From NCBI RefSeq assembly GCF_030272615.1, contig NC_081410.1:503554942-503618941 (forward strand): a DNA stretch of 64,000 bases, given 5' to 3'. A model generated the notes under the pieces. The model ran no database searches. It saw nothing but the letters and a program-made list of their open reading frames with translations, and was not told the DNA's origin. Made by a program: the position numbers and the translations under genes. Positions 23,622 through 34,478 of the stretch are shown here, piece by piece (the first letter of the stretch is position 1; each line of letters begins with the position of its first letter). This stretch comes from Cryptomeria japonica. Its lineage: Eukaryota > Streptophyta > Pinopsida > Cupressales > Cupressaceae.

Positions 23622-26424
23622 TAGCGCTCAAGGGACGATGTCGATAGGGTATGACCCCAAGCGTTGGATCGAGTGGGGGGGCAAAATAGGAGCATGTGTA
23701 GGGTAATAATGCCTAACTGGACATGTCAAAGTAGACAGTTCATCATCATGATGAGCAGAACAAGAAATTGGCCACATGACAACATTCGATTAAGTGAGAC
23801 TGATGATTTTTTCGCCAACAGAAAAATTGTTTCACTAATAAAACCATAGGGAAACCTGAAAAACCAAGATAGGCTTTTGTAGGGAACCCTCTTGTGGCCC
23901 CGTAGGTTCAAATGTATCATTCGCAGGTGCCACAGATTCTGAGTTAGGGCCCATCAAAGCTTGACAATTTTGAGCACTTAGGGTACTCAAGGGACGATGC
24001 CGGTAGGGTATGACCCTGAGCGTTGGATCGAGTGGGGGGGGGGGGGAAAGGAGCATGCATAGAGTAATAATGCCTAACTGGACATGTCAGAGCTGACAGT
24101 TCGTCATCGCGATGAGCAGAATGAGAAATCGGTCACGCGACAACATTCCATTGAGTGAGACTGACGATTTTTTCACCAACCAAAAAATTGTTGCCCTAAT
24201 AAGACCGTAGGGCAACTTGAAAAATCGAGATAGAATTTTGTAAGGACCCCTCTCGTGGCTTTGTAGGTTCAAATGGATCGTTCACAGGTGCCACGGATTC
24301 TGAGTTAGAGCCCGTCAAAGTTTGACAATTTTGAGCACTTAGGGCGCTCAAGGGACAACACCAGTAGGGTATGACCCTGAGCGTTGGATCAAGTGGGGGG
24401 GAAAAATAGGAGCATGCGTAGGGTAATAATGCCTAACTAGACATGTCGGAGGTGACTGTTCATCATCGTGACAAGTAGAACGAGAAATCGACCACGCGAC
24501 AACATTCAATTGAGTGAGACTAACGGTTTTTTTTTGCCAACTGAAACATTGCTGCCCTAATAAAACTGTAGGACAACTTGAAAAACTGAGATATAATTTT
24601 GTAGGGACCCCTCTCATGGCCCCGTAGGTTCAAATAGATCATTTGTAGGTGCCACGGATTTTCAGTTAGGGTCCGTCAAAGTTTGACAATTTTGAGCACT
24701 TAGGACTCTCAAGGGACGATGTTGGTAGGGTATGACCCCGAGCATTGGATCAAGTGGGGGGGGAAAATAGGAGCATGTGTAGGGTAATAATTCCTAACTG
24801 GACATGTCAGAGCTAACAGTTCGTCATCGCGACAAGCAGAACGAGAAATCGGCCACGTGACAACATTCCATTAAGTGAGACTGACGACTTTTTCGCCAAC
24901 AGAAAAATTGCTGCCCTAATAAAATCATAGGGCAACTTGAAAAACTGAGATAGGCTTTTGTAGGGACCCCTCTTGTGGCCCTGTAGGTTCAAATGAATCA
25001 TTCATAAGTGTCACGGATTCTGAGTTAGGGCCCATCAAAGTTTGACAATTTTGAGCACTTAGGGCGCTCAAGGGACGACGTCTGTAGGGTATGACCCTGA
25101 GCGTTGGATCGAGTGGGGGGGGGGAATAGGAGCATGCATAGGGTAATAATGCCTAAATGGACATGTTGGAGCTGACGGTTCATCATCGCGATGAGCAGAA
25201 TGAGAAATCGGCCATGCGCCGACATTCCATTGAGTGAGACTGATGATTTTTTTGCCAACCGAAAAAATTGTTGCCCTAATAAAACCGTAGGGAAACTTGA
25301 AAAACCGAGATAGGCTTTTGTAGGGACCCCTCTCATGGCCTCGTAGGTTCAAATAGATCATTCACAGGTGCCACAGATTTCGAGTTAGGGCCCGTCAAAG
25401 TTTAACAATTTTGAGCACTTAGGGTGCTCAAGGGACGACGTCAGTAGGGTATGACCCTGAGCGTTCAATCGAGTGGGGGGGGGAAAATAGGAGCATGCAT
25501 AGGGTAATAATGCCTAACTGGATATGTCGGAGCCGATGGTTCATCATCACGACGATTAGAACGAGAAATCGACCATGCGACAACATTCGATTGAGTGAGA
25601 CTGATGATTTTTTTGCCAACCAAAAAATTGATTCCCTAATAAACCGTAGGGCAACTTGAAAAACTGAGATAGGCTTTTGTAGGGACCCCTCTCATGGCCC
25701 CATAGGTTCAAACAGATTGTTCGTAGGTGCCATAGATTTTGAGTTAGGGCCTATCAAAGTTTGACAATTTTGAGCACTTAGGGCGCTCAAGGGACGACAC
25801 CGGTAGGGTATGACCTCGAGAGTTGGATCGAGTGGGGGGGAAAAATAGGAGCATGCGTAGGATAAGAATGCCTAACTGGACATGTCGAAGCCAATGGTTC
25901 ATCATTGCAATGAGCAGAACGAGAAATTGGCCACGCGACAACATTCGATTGAGTGAGACTTATGATTTTTTCGCCAACAAAAAAATTGCTGACCTAATAA
26001 AACTGTATGGAAACTTGAAAAACCAAGATAAAATTTTGTAGGGACCCCTCTCGTGGCCCTGTAGATTCAAAAAGATCATTTGCAGGTGCCACGGATTTTG
26101 AGTTAGGGCCCGTCAAAGTTTGACAATTTTGAGCACTTAGGGCACTCAAGGGACGACGTTGGTAGGGTATGACCCCGAGCGTTGGATCAAGTGGGAGGGC
26201 AAAATAGGAGCATGCGTAGGGTAATAATGTCTAACTGGACATGTTGGAGTCGACGGTTTGTCATCGCGATGAGAAGAACGAGAAATCAGCCACACGACAA
26301 CATTCGATTGAGTGAGATTGACGATTTTTTCATCAACCAAAAAATTGCTGCCCTAATAAAACCTCGAGCATTCGACCGAGGTGGGGGGAAAAATTGGACC
26401 ATGCATAGGGCAATAATGAATTTT
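23622..26424 (+). repeat. 360-bp satellite array inside TIR-B
   Basis: Eight successive monomers start at the CTCAAGGGACGA word at 23627, 23986, 24347, 24708, 25067, 25427, 25786 and 26145, spacing 359-361 bp. The eighth is cut short near 26360 and joins a diverged partial copy, CTCGAGCATTCGACCGAGG..., to about 26424. Each monomer holds a G run of 6-10 after GGATCGAGTG, a CGCGACAACATTC block and a TTTTGTAGGGACCCCTCT block. Between-copy differences are mostly C/T and G/A. Minus-strand frames across it (recurring RGPYKSLSRFFK-like peptides) repeat with the period and are probably not genes. Confidence 0.95.
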
Positions 26425-26560
26425 ATCAAGTATTGTTCATTAAATGAATTGTATTGTATTGTTCATTGAATGAATTGTATTGTATTGTTCATTAAATGAA
26501 TTGTATTGTTCACAAATTGTATTGTTCATTAAATGAATTATATTGTTCATTATAAAAACA
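26425..26560 (+). repeat. AT-rich minisatellite
   Basis: Five or so copies of an ATTGTTCATTAAATGAATTGT word with irregular 20-35 bp spacing directly after the satellite array. The TTCATTAAATGAA core is palindromic. Confidence 0.85.
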
Positions 26561-26870
26561 ACACTTACGATGAAATGAAATGAATTGTATTATTCATTAA
26601 ATAGCCATTATTAACCATTGTTAATTATTGGAATGAAGATTAAAGATTTCCATGATAACACCACGCACAGATGAGCAACAATTTATATGATCGAATATCA
26701 ACTTCTGTATATATAAAAATGTCAAATGATTACAAATGTATGTCCATACACAAATATGGCATAAACGCCAACTGAAACAAAATGTATGTCTAAATATGTG
26801 AATGTATGTCCATATACAAAATATACATGCAAACTAGACATGTAAGCATCCCAAAACTATCTATAACATC

Positions 26871-28793
26871 CTAAGTTGCTGATGGATCATCAAAATCGAT
26901 CCTCTTCGCCACACTGCTCGGCTCTGAAGGATCCTACACAAGAAAAACAAACCACGATTAATATTAGTTATATTATATAATTCACATTCGAAAAGTTAAC
27001 ATAAAAATGAACTATAATTGGACTATTCATGTTTACCTCATCTCCACATTTTCTCTTCAGCTTTGTAGGACTCTTGATGTATGTCTTCGGTAGAGGTGGT
27101 ATGTTTTGAATATTTTCATACACAACCTACATATGTTCAGAAACATGACATTGATACAAGTTAGCATATAATTGTCACTCATAATAACAAATTATATCTA
27201 CTAATCAAAAAATAGAATAAACACACATCTACTCGAGGCATCTCTTCTTCTTCTTCAGATATACTGGGTGTAGTCATCAAGGATGTGAAGCCAAGAATTC
27301 TTTGTATATATACACAACAAGTATATGAAACTATCAATCTATGTCTAGACATGTATAATCACTATAAGTTATTTAAACTATTCGTTCAATCATATTTGCA
27401 TTCATTTACCTTTCCCTTGTCTCCAAATGCACTACTAGATCTTAAATCACATTGCCCCGCACTCGTGCTGCTTGTGCCCTACAAGAGTAAAATAAGATAT
27501 ACATGCAAGTTACTACATAATCTAATTAATACCAATATAAATGATGAGCATGTATGTACAATAAAATACAAATGACTAGGTACAATAATATATGTACCAT
27601 CAAGCTATCAAGGCCAAATGAAATGGCCGACAAGGTGCCCTCCTGAATCTGTCTCAACTCATCCTCAATCATCAACTGTTAAATAGACCATGTCAATAAA
27701 AATTAGTACTTAATATTATCTAATTTATAATTATTTAATTAAAATATAACATGAACTGTGAAAATACAAATCTTACCACTACATCATCAATGTATGATGA
27801 CGGTGCCTCCTCGCCTCTAGCATGTGAGAACTCCCTAGGGCATCCTCCAGTCTGTGTAATAACATCTGGTGCATCATGCATCTCATGCACCTCATAATCT
27901 ACACTGTCCACAAGAGGATCAACAGACTATCCAACTGGACCCAAGCATGCGTGCCCACACATGACACAACTATGGGGCACACATATGTGTGGAGCCGAGG
28001 ATGACGTGTCAACGACACCAGATGCACCACTACCATCAAGAGTAGGCTAAGCTACTAACGTAGCCTAAGAAACCAAAAGGCTACTCAAAGAGTGAATAGC
28101 CGATATGGTCCGTGAAGCCGCCTCACAAATGATATCAGGATGTTGCATTGCAGGTGGCAAATCAACAGGAGGAGGGGGGACAAATGGGCCCTGGACTACT
28201 CTGACTGCCCCAGGTCTGTTTTTTGGCATACCTAAACCTACACCCTGGAAAGGTTGGATGTCAAAGTAGATCACATGTTTGTGTAAAACAAACTCAGCAT
28301 ATAATTTTTTTATGAAATAGAAGGGGATATCAAGATTGTTGTTGGGTGGTTTGTTGAAAACCATCCACCAACGATCCCAAAAGTTTTTCACAATCCCATC
28401 ATTTGTGCACCATTTAATAGAAAGTTTTATTTTTTTGGGATCTACAGGTTGACTAGTACGGGGACTGACAAACAATGAGGCGATTTCAGCTTTGGATATC
28501 TCGAGATCCTTGATATCCTTATACGATAAGCCATCTGCATATTTTTCCCTCATAGAATCTCGCCACAAAAGGGCAGCATTGTGCTCCTCAGTCATGGTTT
28601 CCATACTTTTTATGATTGACGTGAGAGGATCAAACATTGGGTTTAGACGAGGGATCCTATGATATACTTCTGCAATCCCCCTCAATTCATTCAAATTTTG
28701 TGCAATCAAATCTTGAATTGAGGGAGGGTTTGGCAAATGAGGGTTTGGTTGTTGCAGTTGTGGTTGGTCAGTGTTTTCATTGTTATCCCCCAT
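26871..28793 (-). pseudogene. TIR-B gene 2: six-exon gene of unknown function
   Basis: ATG at 28793 (MGDNNENTDQPQLQQ). Exon 1 is 28793-27777 with three in-frame TAG codons (28065-28067, 28047-28049, 27927-27929), each in a CAG-like context. Exon 2 is 27675-27598, exon 3 is 27478-27410, exon 4 ends at 27227 (5' edge unclear, about 27300), exon 5 is 27126-27037 and exon 6 is 26933-26871. Junctions use GT...AG, and exons 1, 2, 3, 5 and 6 are multiples of three in one phase. The protein would be about 460-470 residues: a Pro/Gln-rich start, a conserved-looking centre with WCTNDGIVKNFWDRWWMVF, then an acidic EEEEE segment and a basic tail (KLKRK, AKRIDF) that could be a nuclear signal. I do not recognise the family. 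It converges on gene 1 and starts next to the right TIR, so it is probably an accessory or transposition gene of TIR-B. Confidence 0.65.
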
Positions 28794-28800
28794 TTTTAAC

Positions 28801-28973
28801 CTAATTGAATGTAAACAATTAAATTTAGTTAACAAATTTAAACAATTAGGTATTTGATTTTAAAAAACCTAGTTTTCATTAAAAAACCCATATTTTCAAT
28901 GAAAAATCAAATAAACATTAACAAAAAATACAAAAAATTGAATGAAATTGATTCAAAACGATAAAATTCTTAC
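28801..28973 (-). other. Probable 5'-UTR intron of gene 2
   Basis: On the minus strand, AGAG|GTAAGAATTTT at 28973 is a near-consensus donor and TTACATTCAATTAG at 28801 a good acceptor. The acceptor lies 7 bases before the start codon. The intron is AT-rich, 173 bp. Inferred from splice consensus only. Confidence 0.5.
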
Positions 28974-29004
28974 CTCTAAATCTATTTTTTAGTAATTTTT
29001 TGTC

Positions 29005-29320
29005 AAAACACCGGATATCGGGTGCAGCGGATATCGGATTTTGATGAAATCACGTGGCCCGTGAGTTAACAATGACTCACGGGCTGTCACTGTCAAAATA
29101 TTATATTATTATATTATATAATACGTATTGTATTATATTATATATAATATATTATATTATATATAATATAATATTGTATTATATAATACGTATTATATAA
29201 TATATTATTATAATATAATATAATATAATATAATAATATATTATTATATTATATAATATATATAATGTAATAATATATTTTTTAAATTAAAATTACAAAT
29301 AAAAATCGGATATCCGATTC
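29005..29320. repeat. AT palindrome and GGATATCC motifs at the right end of TIR-B
   Basis: About 190 bp of nearly pure A/T (29098-29290) made of TATTATA/TATAATA words with inverted symmetry around TAATACGTATTA (twice). It is bordered by ATCGGATATCCGAT-type motifs (29012-29045 and 29305-29320) and a CCCGTGAGT...ACTCACGGG hairpin at about 29060-29083. It could form a cruciform or serve as subterminal binding sites. Confidence 0.8.
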
Positions 29321-29414
29321 GCATAGGTAATTACCAGGCCAAGGTGTACTGACACCCAGGCCAAGCAAAAAGTCAACACGGATTTTCGCATTTTTAGGCA
29401 AGTGAGGAAGGCTA

Positions 29415-29464
29415 TTTTTTTTCACATCGCCACTTTTTGGCCCCCCTTGATCCTGCACTAACCC
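29415..29464 (-). repeat. Right terminal inverted repeat of TIR-B
   Basis: Reads CATCGCCACTTTTTGGCCCC ... TGCACTAACCC, the inverted counterpart of 18309-18358. CTAA follows at 29465-29468. Confidence 0.85.
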
Positions 29465-29890
29465 CTAAACTTGTCGGTACTCCTTTGGTAACCGATTGCA
29501 AATTGTCAAAGGATGATGAATCTCCTAGAATTAATCCAAGCAGATACAAATCAATGATTGGTGGATTGTTGTACTTAACTTAGACTAGACTTGATATAAT
29601 GAATGTTGTTTGTATTGCTTCTATATTTCAGTCAGATCCTAGAGAAACTCATGATATTGTTGTCAAGAGGATATTTAGATATCTAGTAAGTACAACACAC
29701 TATGGGTTATGGTATCCAAAAGATGATGATTTCAGATTGTGTATATACATACTCTGATTGGGCAGGAGATGTGGATGATTAGAAGAGCACTATAGGTAGT
29801 GTATTCTTTCTTGGAAAGAAGTTGGTTCCATGACTTAGCAAGAAACAATCATGTACTTCATTATCTACCGTTGAAGCAAAATATGTAACA
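29465..29890 (+). pseudogene. Copia gag-pol of E2, part 2 (end of RT and start of RNase H)
   Basis: Coding similarity to the E3 RT/RNase H resumes exactly at the CTAA duplication: LVGTPLV, then RYKSMIGGLLYLT, KRIFRYL, YTDSDWAGDVDD, KKQSCTSLSTVEAKYV. Stops (TAG after YLT, TAG after VDD, TGA in place of Trp after KLVP) and a frameshift are present. The RNase H domain is cut off near 29890 and joins LINE sequence. No polypurine tract or 3' LTR remains, so the element was truncated by deletion. Confidence 0.9.
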
Positions 29891-30945
29891 TACATTACAA
29901 ATCCCCTCAACAAACGCTTTTTGAATCCAGTGAGACGAGAAAGATTTTATCAAAAAAAATTGTGGAATAGGTTTAACGGTGTCAGTCAACACACAAACCC
30001 TAACCGGGAGAAGAGGGTTACTGAAGAAACGCATATCATGTTCCACAAAATTCCCTAGCTTATTAGCCAAAATCTCAACAATGAATGACTCTTTGTACTC
30101 TAGTGGTAAAGACTATAACTGAAACCAGAATGGAACCAATCTAATACGATGACAACGAGATTTGAAATTAGGGCACCGATTTTGTATGAATAGACCCGCA
30201 CCTATAAAAAACCAAGACTTGATGGCGAAAACATCTGCTTTAGCCTGGCTTGAAGAGAAAAAAAATAATGAAATACCCTGAGCCTTTATCAATAAAGAAT
30301 ACCTGGTTCGTTCCATGCCAATGTTTAAAAACCCAGTCCTTCAAATCAGAGATTGAGGGAGTGAACTGCCAGAACATATAAATGAGAGTCGTGCTTTGGA
30401 GATCTTGTATCTGGGACAAGATCATTGTATTAGGGAGTGAAACTTCTGGAATCTAGGGCTGCGAATGAAAAATCCTTCATTGCCAAAATGGTGCTTTTGA
30501 AAAACCCTTCTTTTGCAAGTCTGGTAACATTTGAAAAGGATGCGCATCCAGAGATTTAGAAATCGAGATATTGTTGGGATAAGTTGAAGGATTAGCAATA
30601 GAAATCCCCTTCCCTCTCTGATTTCTCAAATGCTGAGAATATTTGTTATGATCAAACTGGATATTATTGGGGAACGAACAATGAATGGGGATATTATTCG
30701 GGAAAGAGGCAATATCCTCTGGGCCCGATTCACAAATATCAAAGACCAGCTGAGGAGTTTTGTCGAGCCTTTGAGTATGAAATTGTTTCTGAGACAAACT
30801 TTGCTTGTTAGAATAAGATGTGCTTGGAGTCTTTCCTATTGTCCTCGAGGGCCGAGCCCACCTCTTCCCGCTTACATTGTTTTCAAAATGTGTATCATTG
30901 AAAAAATGCACCGGAAATTTTGGTGCTCCTCCTATTGTCAAAAGA
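29891..30945 (-). pseudogene. L1-type LINE ORF1 (N-terminal and central part)
   Basis: On the minus strand, an N-terminal frame starts near 30941 (MTIGGAPKFP...). The next pieces (30425-30113 and 30070-29891) carry the DUF4283/RRM-like block of plant L1 ORF1: FWQFTPSISDLKDWVF, then a KSWFFIGAGLFI segment and NKLGNFVEHDMRF...VRVCV. At least two frame breaks separate them. The order (ORF1 at the high-coordinate end, ORF2 at 6185) fits one LINE broken by E2 and TIR-A. The 5' end of the LINE is probably just beyond 30945. Confidence 0.75.
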
Positions 30946-31248
30946 TCTCCTGCTTAAAACTCAAACTTCCTTCTTTGTCTCCTCATTGTTTTTCATTCCT
31001 CTATTTAATCTCTATTTGCATATAATTGATATTTTCTATGTGCAATTCCTAACAAAAAGGGAGACTAAACAATAGTTGTCATGTTTGTAGGACAAACAGA
31101 TTCCTCAATCTCTTTGTAATATCAATCTACACTTAGAAATCGTTGGTGAGATGGGATATGAGGGAAGAGGTGATAGGTAATCCTCTCCCTCCACCATATT
31201 GCATGTTTATCATGTCCATACAAATAGCCTTAAGAGTGCTTAACCAAT

Positions 31249-31545
31249 AGGTACATGGCATAGAGTGTTATATTTAGATCATTTTTTCAAAAGAAAACAT
31301 TAGAACCATTAAAATAGCACTCACACTCACAGACACACACACCCACACACACACATAGTGGTTCTGCCACTATTCTCCTTGTTGTTCCAATGGGTCAGCC
31401 CCCTTATTTTTTGCTGCTTTTAATATCAAAAACACTAACATTCACAAAAACACACACCCACACACACACAGAGTACATGACATAGAGTGTTATATTTAGA
31501 TCATTTTTTTAAAAGAACATTTAGAACCATTAAAATAACACACAC
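31249..31545 (+). repeat. Direct duplication with CA microsatellites
   Basis: A segment with GAGTGTTATATTTAGATCAT, then TTAGAACCATTAAAATA and a CACACA run, occurs twice about 220 bp apart (about 31254 and 31474). Each copy is next to ACACACACCCACACACACA. This is a tandem duplication of a microsatellite-bearing unit. Confidence 0.8.
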
Positions 31546-33240
31546 ACACACCAAAATATAAGTTGTTATATTAAGGTAGATTTTCCTAAAAAAAGATTGT
31601 TATCATAATGAAAGATCACATAAAAAATACTTTAAAAATAGGGCATTTGGTAGTTCTAGGTTTAGTATATGGGTCTTAGTCCTTTCTTTGACTATGAGAA
31701 TTTATGTAACCAAGAATCAAAATAGGCTCCCTTAATTTCACAAGTTGAAGTGGGAGGGGTGTGTAGGGTTTTTTATATGTTCTCTCATCTCCTTGCCACC
31801 ATCCTATATAAAATATCTGTATACTCAACACACACATCAATACATAAAAATATATAGTTGAAGAAATACAATAAAATAAACTACTTTAATCATGCTAGTC
31901 CATAACTAATTTGTGTAAAGAACCAATCTAACAAAATGAAATTGTAACAATATCATTCTAATGTCTACAATGATGCCCACGACTCAAATGATATTCATCA
32001 AAAATCATAATAGCATGAAATCACATTTACCTTCTCATATTTTATGAAAAATAATATTAGAATTAGTACCATGCTTTACATACCTAATTGCTGCTAGAAA
32101 AATAAATGAAAGAAGGATTACTAAATGACTAATCACCAAGAACCCAATCACAAATGTAATATAATATAATCCATAAGTAAATATTAATCTATTATAACCA
32201 TTGGCAACACATATAGCATTATACTACTATACCAATATAACCATTCAATCAAGATATAAACACACAAGTACATAACATCTTTATCCAAAATAAGGTAGAA
32301 AAGTGTGAATTAGATCTCAACGCAATATGGGCCTCGTGCTAGCAAAGCCTTATAGAACAAAAAAAAAACACCTATAACACCTACTATGTGCGACACTTGT
32401 AGCCAAAATAGAACTTCTATAGAACTTTCTTTAAAAGATATTTGTAGTAAGAAAATAGGCCATATAGAGTCAAGTTCTCCATATCATACCCTTGGATAGT
32501 TTGATTCAATGGTGATGAACCAAGGTTGAGAATAACAAGCAAGCATCCAAAATTCTCCTAGGATGATGAAACTCATAACTGATGTAATCCATTTTATCCA
32601 TATGTAACCAAATCCTTAAGTGTGCTCAAAACATTACTTTTTTTATATCCTAGATGATTCGTTTCAAATTAGGTTTAATCTTCGATTACACCACCCTATG
32701 TGTAGCTGAAAAAATTCACACTTTAATTAGTTCATAACAACCAAATGAAAAAGGTGACAGATTTGAATTTGAATTTTGATTTTGAAAGTTCAGGTGTAAG
32801 ATTTTGAAGTATGAAATTGATCCAAATTACTTTTACAATTACTTATCTAATTCAAAGAAGGAAAATAATAGTTAAGAAATGAAGTGGAATCTAAAAATAT
32901 GTACACATAGGATCTGAAAAAACAAATTTTATTATTTGCCAACTTTCATATAAAATAAATCCTTTTACACACTAATCATTACACCAAAGACAACCAAAAT
33001 ACTATAAACCCAAACAAAAAAAAACAAATATACAACTTTCGACATTACATCCATACAATATTATAAAATCAAATTTTTTTTAATTAAAAGTCACATAGGC
33101 AATAACTTTCTATTCAAATAAAAAAACAATCCTCTTCTAAAGATGGAATCCACCGAATTAGCTATTCTTCCATTCAAAACAGAAATACTCTTCTTTTAAC
33201 TTGTAGCTAGTGGAACACAGCTCTTGGCTCCTCTTCCTTC

Positions 33241-33324
33241 CATCTTTGACTTTGACTTTCCGTATTTTGTCGTTATACAACCTTTAAAGGCTCTGGAAAC
33301 ATGTGGTTTTGCGAGACACGTGGC
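33241..33324. promoter_or_regulatory. W-box pair and ABRE/G-box in an intergenic patch
   Basis: TTTGAC occurs twice in tandem (33245-33250, 33251-33256), matching the W-box core bound by WRKY factors. A palindromic CACGTG at 33317-33322 sits within GACACGTGGC, a strong ABRE/G-box match. The patch is GC-richer than its surroundings. No gene start was recognised next to it, and it lies 1.2 kb beyond the 3' end of the host gene, so its role is unknown. Confidence 0.35.
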
Positions 33325-34478
33325 AAGCGATTGGACGTTGTCGCTGCCCGTGCATGTGATGACATTTTCATCGACGACTTATTTTACGTAGTGACAAAGT
33401 GTATATGATCTGAAATAGACTTCAAACCAAACCTGAAGAATTATTCCAAACCCACGCACAAAGTGTCTCAGATGTCCACACAAACTTGTCATGTCCTTCA
33501 AAAAATGCTACTTAATTTTGGAGTTATTGCTAAAAACAAACTGTCGTTTATTATCATATTGAAGAACAATCCATTAACATTAACATAGACATTAACATAG
33601 ACAATAAGATAAATAATTTACAGTATATGACTATAATGGCATATTTAATAGAAAACACATTTATATCTTTTTTGTGTGGTTTTATATTTTTATTCATATT
33701 AAAAGTTTAATAAGATATGATTTCTTTTGATATACATTTATAAAATGCCCTGGGCATTGATTAAGTATGTAAATAAAGTGAAAATCAAATTAACATACAA
33801 ATTTTTTTATTCAATCATCTATACAATTGTACTTAAATATTTTGGGAAGGTTCTAAATACATAAAAAATAAATTCTTATTAAAGAGAATTTTTTGAATTG
33901 TTATTGCAATTCATGACTTTTTTTTAATAAATTATATTTATGATTAAGATCAACATAATGTAATAAGGATGAAATTCTTAGAATCATGTAAACTATCTTT
34001 GACGGATTCAAACATTATTAATTTTGCTCAATAATAATCTTATATAGAAATGTAAGATATGTGCTTAAGACAATTCTTTTGAATAATTAACTTTAATCTT
34101 TTCAATTGAACTATTTTTGTCAACTCTTTTATACTTACACATATAAACAACAGCAATCTGAAATCAAACCTACTTTAACTAAAATTAAAATTTCATAGTT
34201 AAAATTTCAAACATACAAACTAAAGAAGATTTAGTGAATATTTCAACATTCAAACTCAAAAAACAAACTTAATAATATGAACATTCTCCATGTACATTTT
34301 ATTTTGTAATGGTATGTGCTAATGAAAAAATAAACTTTTAGTGCCGTTCTGGATATTGGCTATAACAAAACTAAGCCAAAAATATACTGTAAACTTCAAA
34401 TACAATGTCCCTAATAACCCATGGATTCCAAAAAAACAAAAATGATCACGATAGGAAAAAACAAAAGAAAAAAAAAGC

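Larger units (their letters stand above)
18309..29464. mobile_element. TIR-B, 11.2-kb two-gene DNA transposon of unrecognised family
   Basis: The element is 11,156 bp. The left terminus GGGTATGTGCAAGATCA and the reverse complement of the right terminus GGGTTAGTGCAGGATCA match at 24 of the first 30 positions; both continue with CCAAAA and then AAGTGGCnATG. It is flanked by 4-bp CTAA duplications inside the RT gene of E2. Contents from left to right: an AT-rich subterminal stretch, an internal foldback cassette with a CATATG array (about 19150-21530), gene 1 (+, 21701-23313), a 360-bp satellite array (23622-26424), gene 2 (-, 28793-26871), an AT palindrome and the right TIR. Copies of an ATCGGATATCCGAT motif occur near both ends and at the cassette arms. 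It shares termini with TIR-A. The 4-bp duplication argues against Mutator, hAT and PIF/Harbinger; Sola, Chapaev-like or an undescribed superfamily are possible. Confidence 0.88.
30946..34478. other. AT-rich intergenic region
   Basis: No gene recognised over 3.5 kb. It contains CA-rich microsatellites (31318-31360, 31445-31480) inside a diverged direct duplication, long AT-rich stretches, and one more GC-balanced patch at about 33170-33380 with plant-type promoter words (listed separately). Confidence 0.6.

Noticed and set aside
23726-26340. Series of minus-strand frames with similar peptides across the satellite
   Set aside because: They repeat with the 360-bp period, drift in frame and have no upstream signals; shadows of the repeat.
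29450-29468. TGCACTA near the right end of TIR-B suggesting a CACTA transposon
   Set aside because: CACTA elements have CACTA at the very terminus; here the terminus is ACCC and the word is internal and absent at the left end.
18305-29468. TAA 3-bp duplication and thus PIF/Harbinger for TIR-B
   Set aside because: TAA is also compatible if the right end has an extra G, but the TIR-A duplication GAAA and the shared GGGT terminus favour 4 bp (CTAA).
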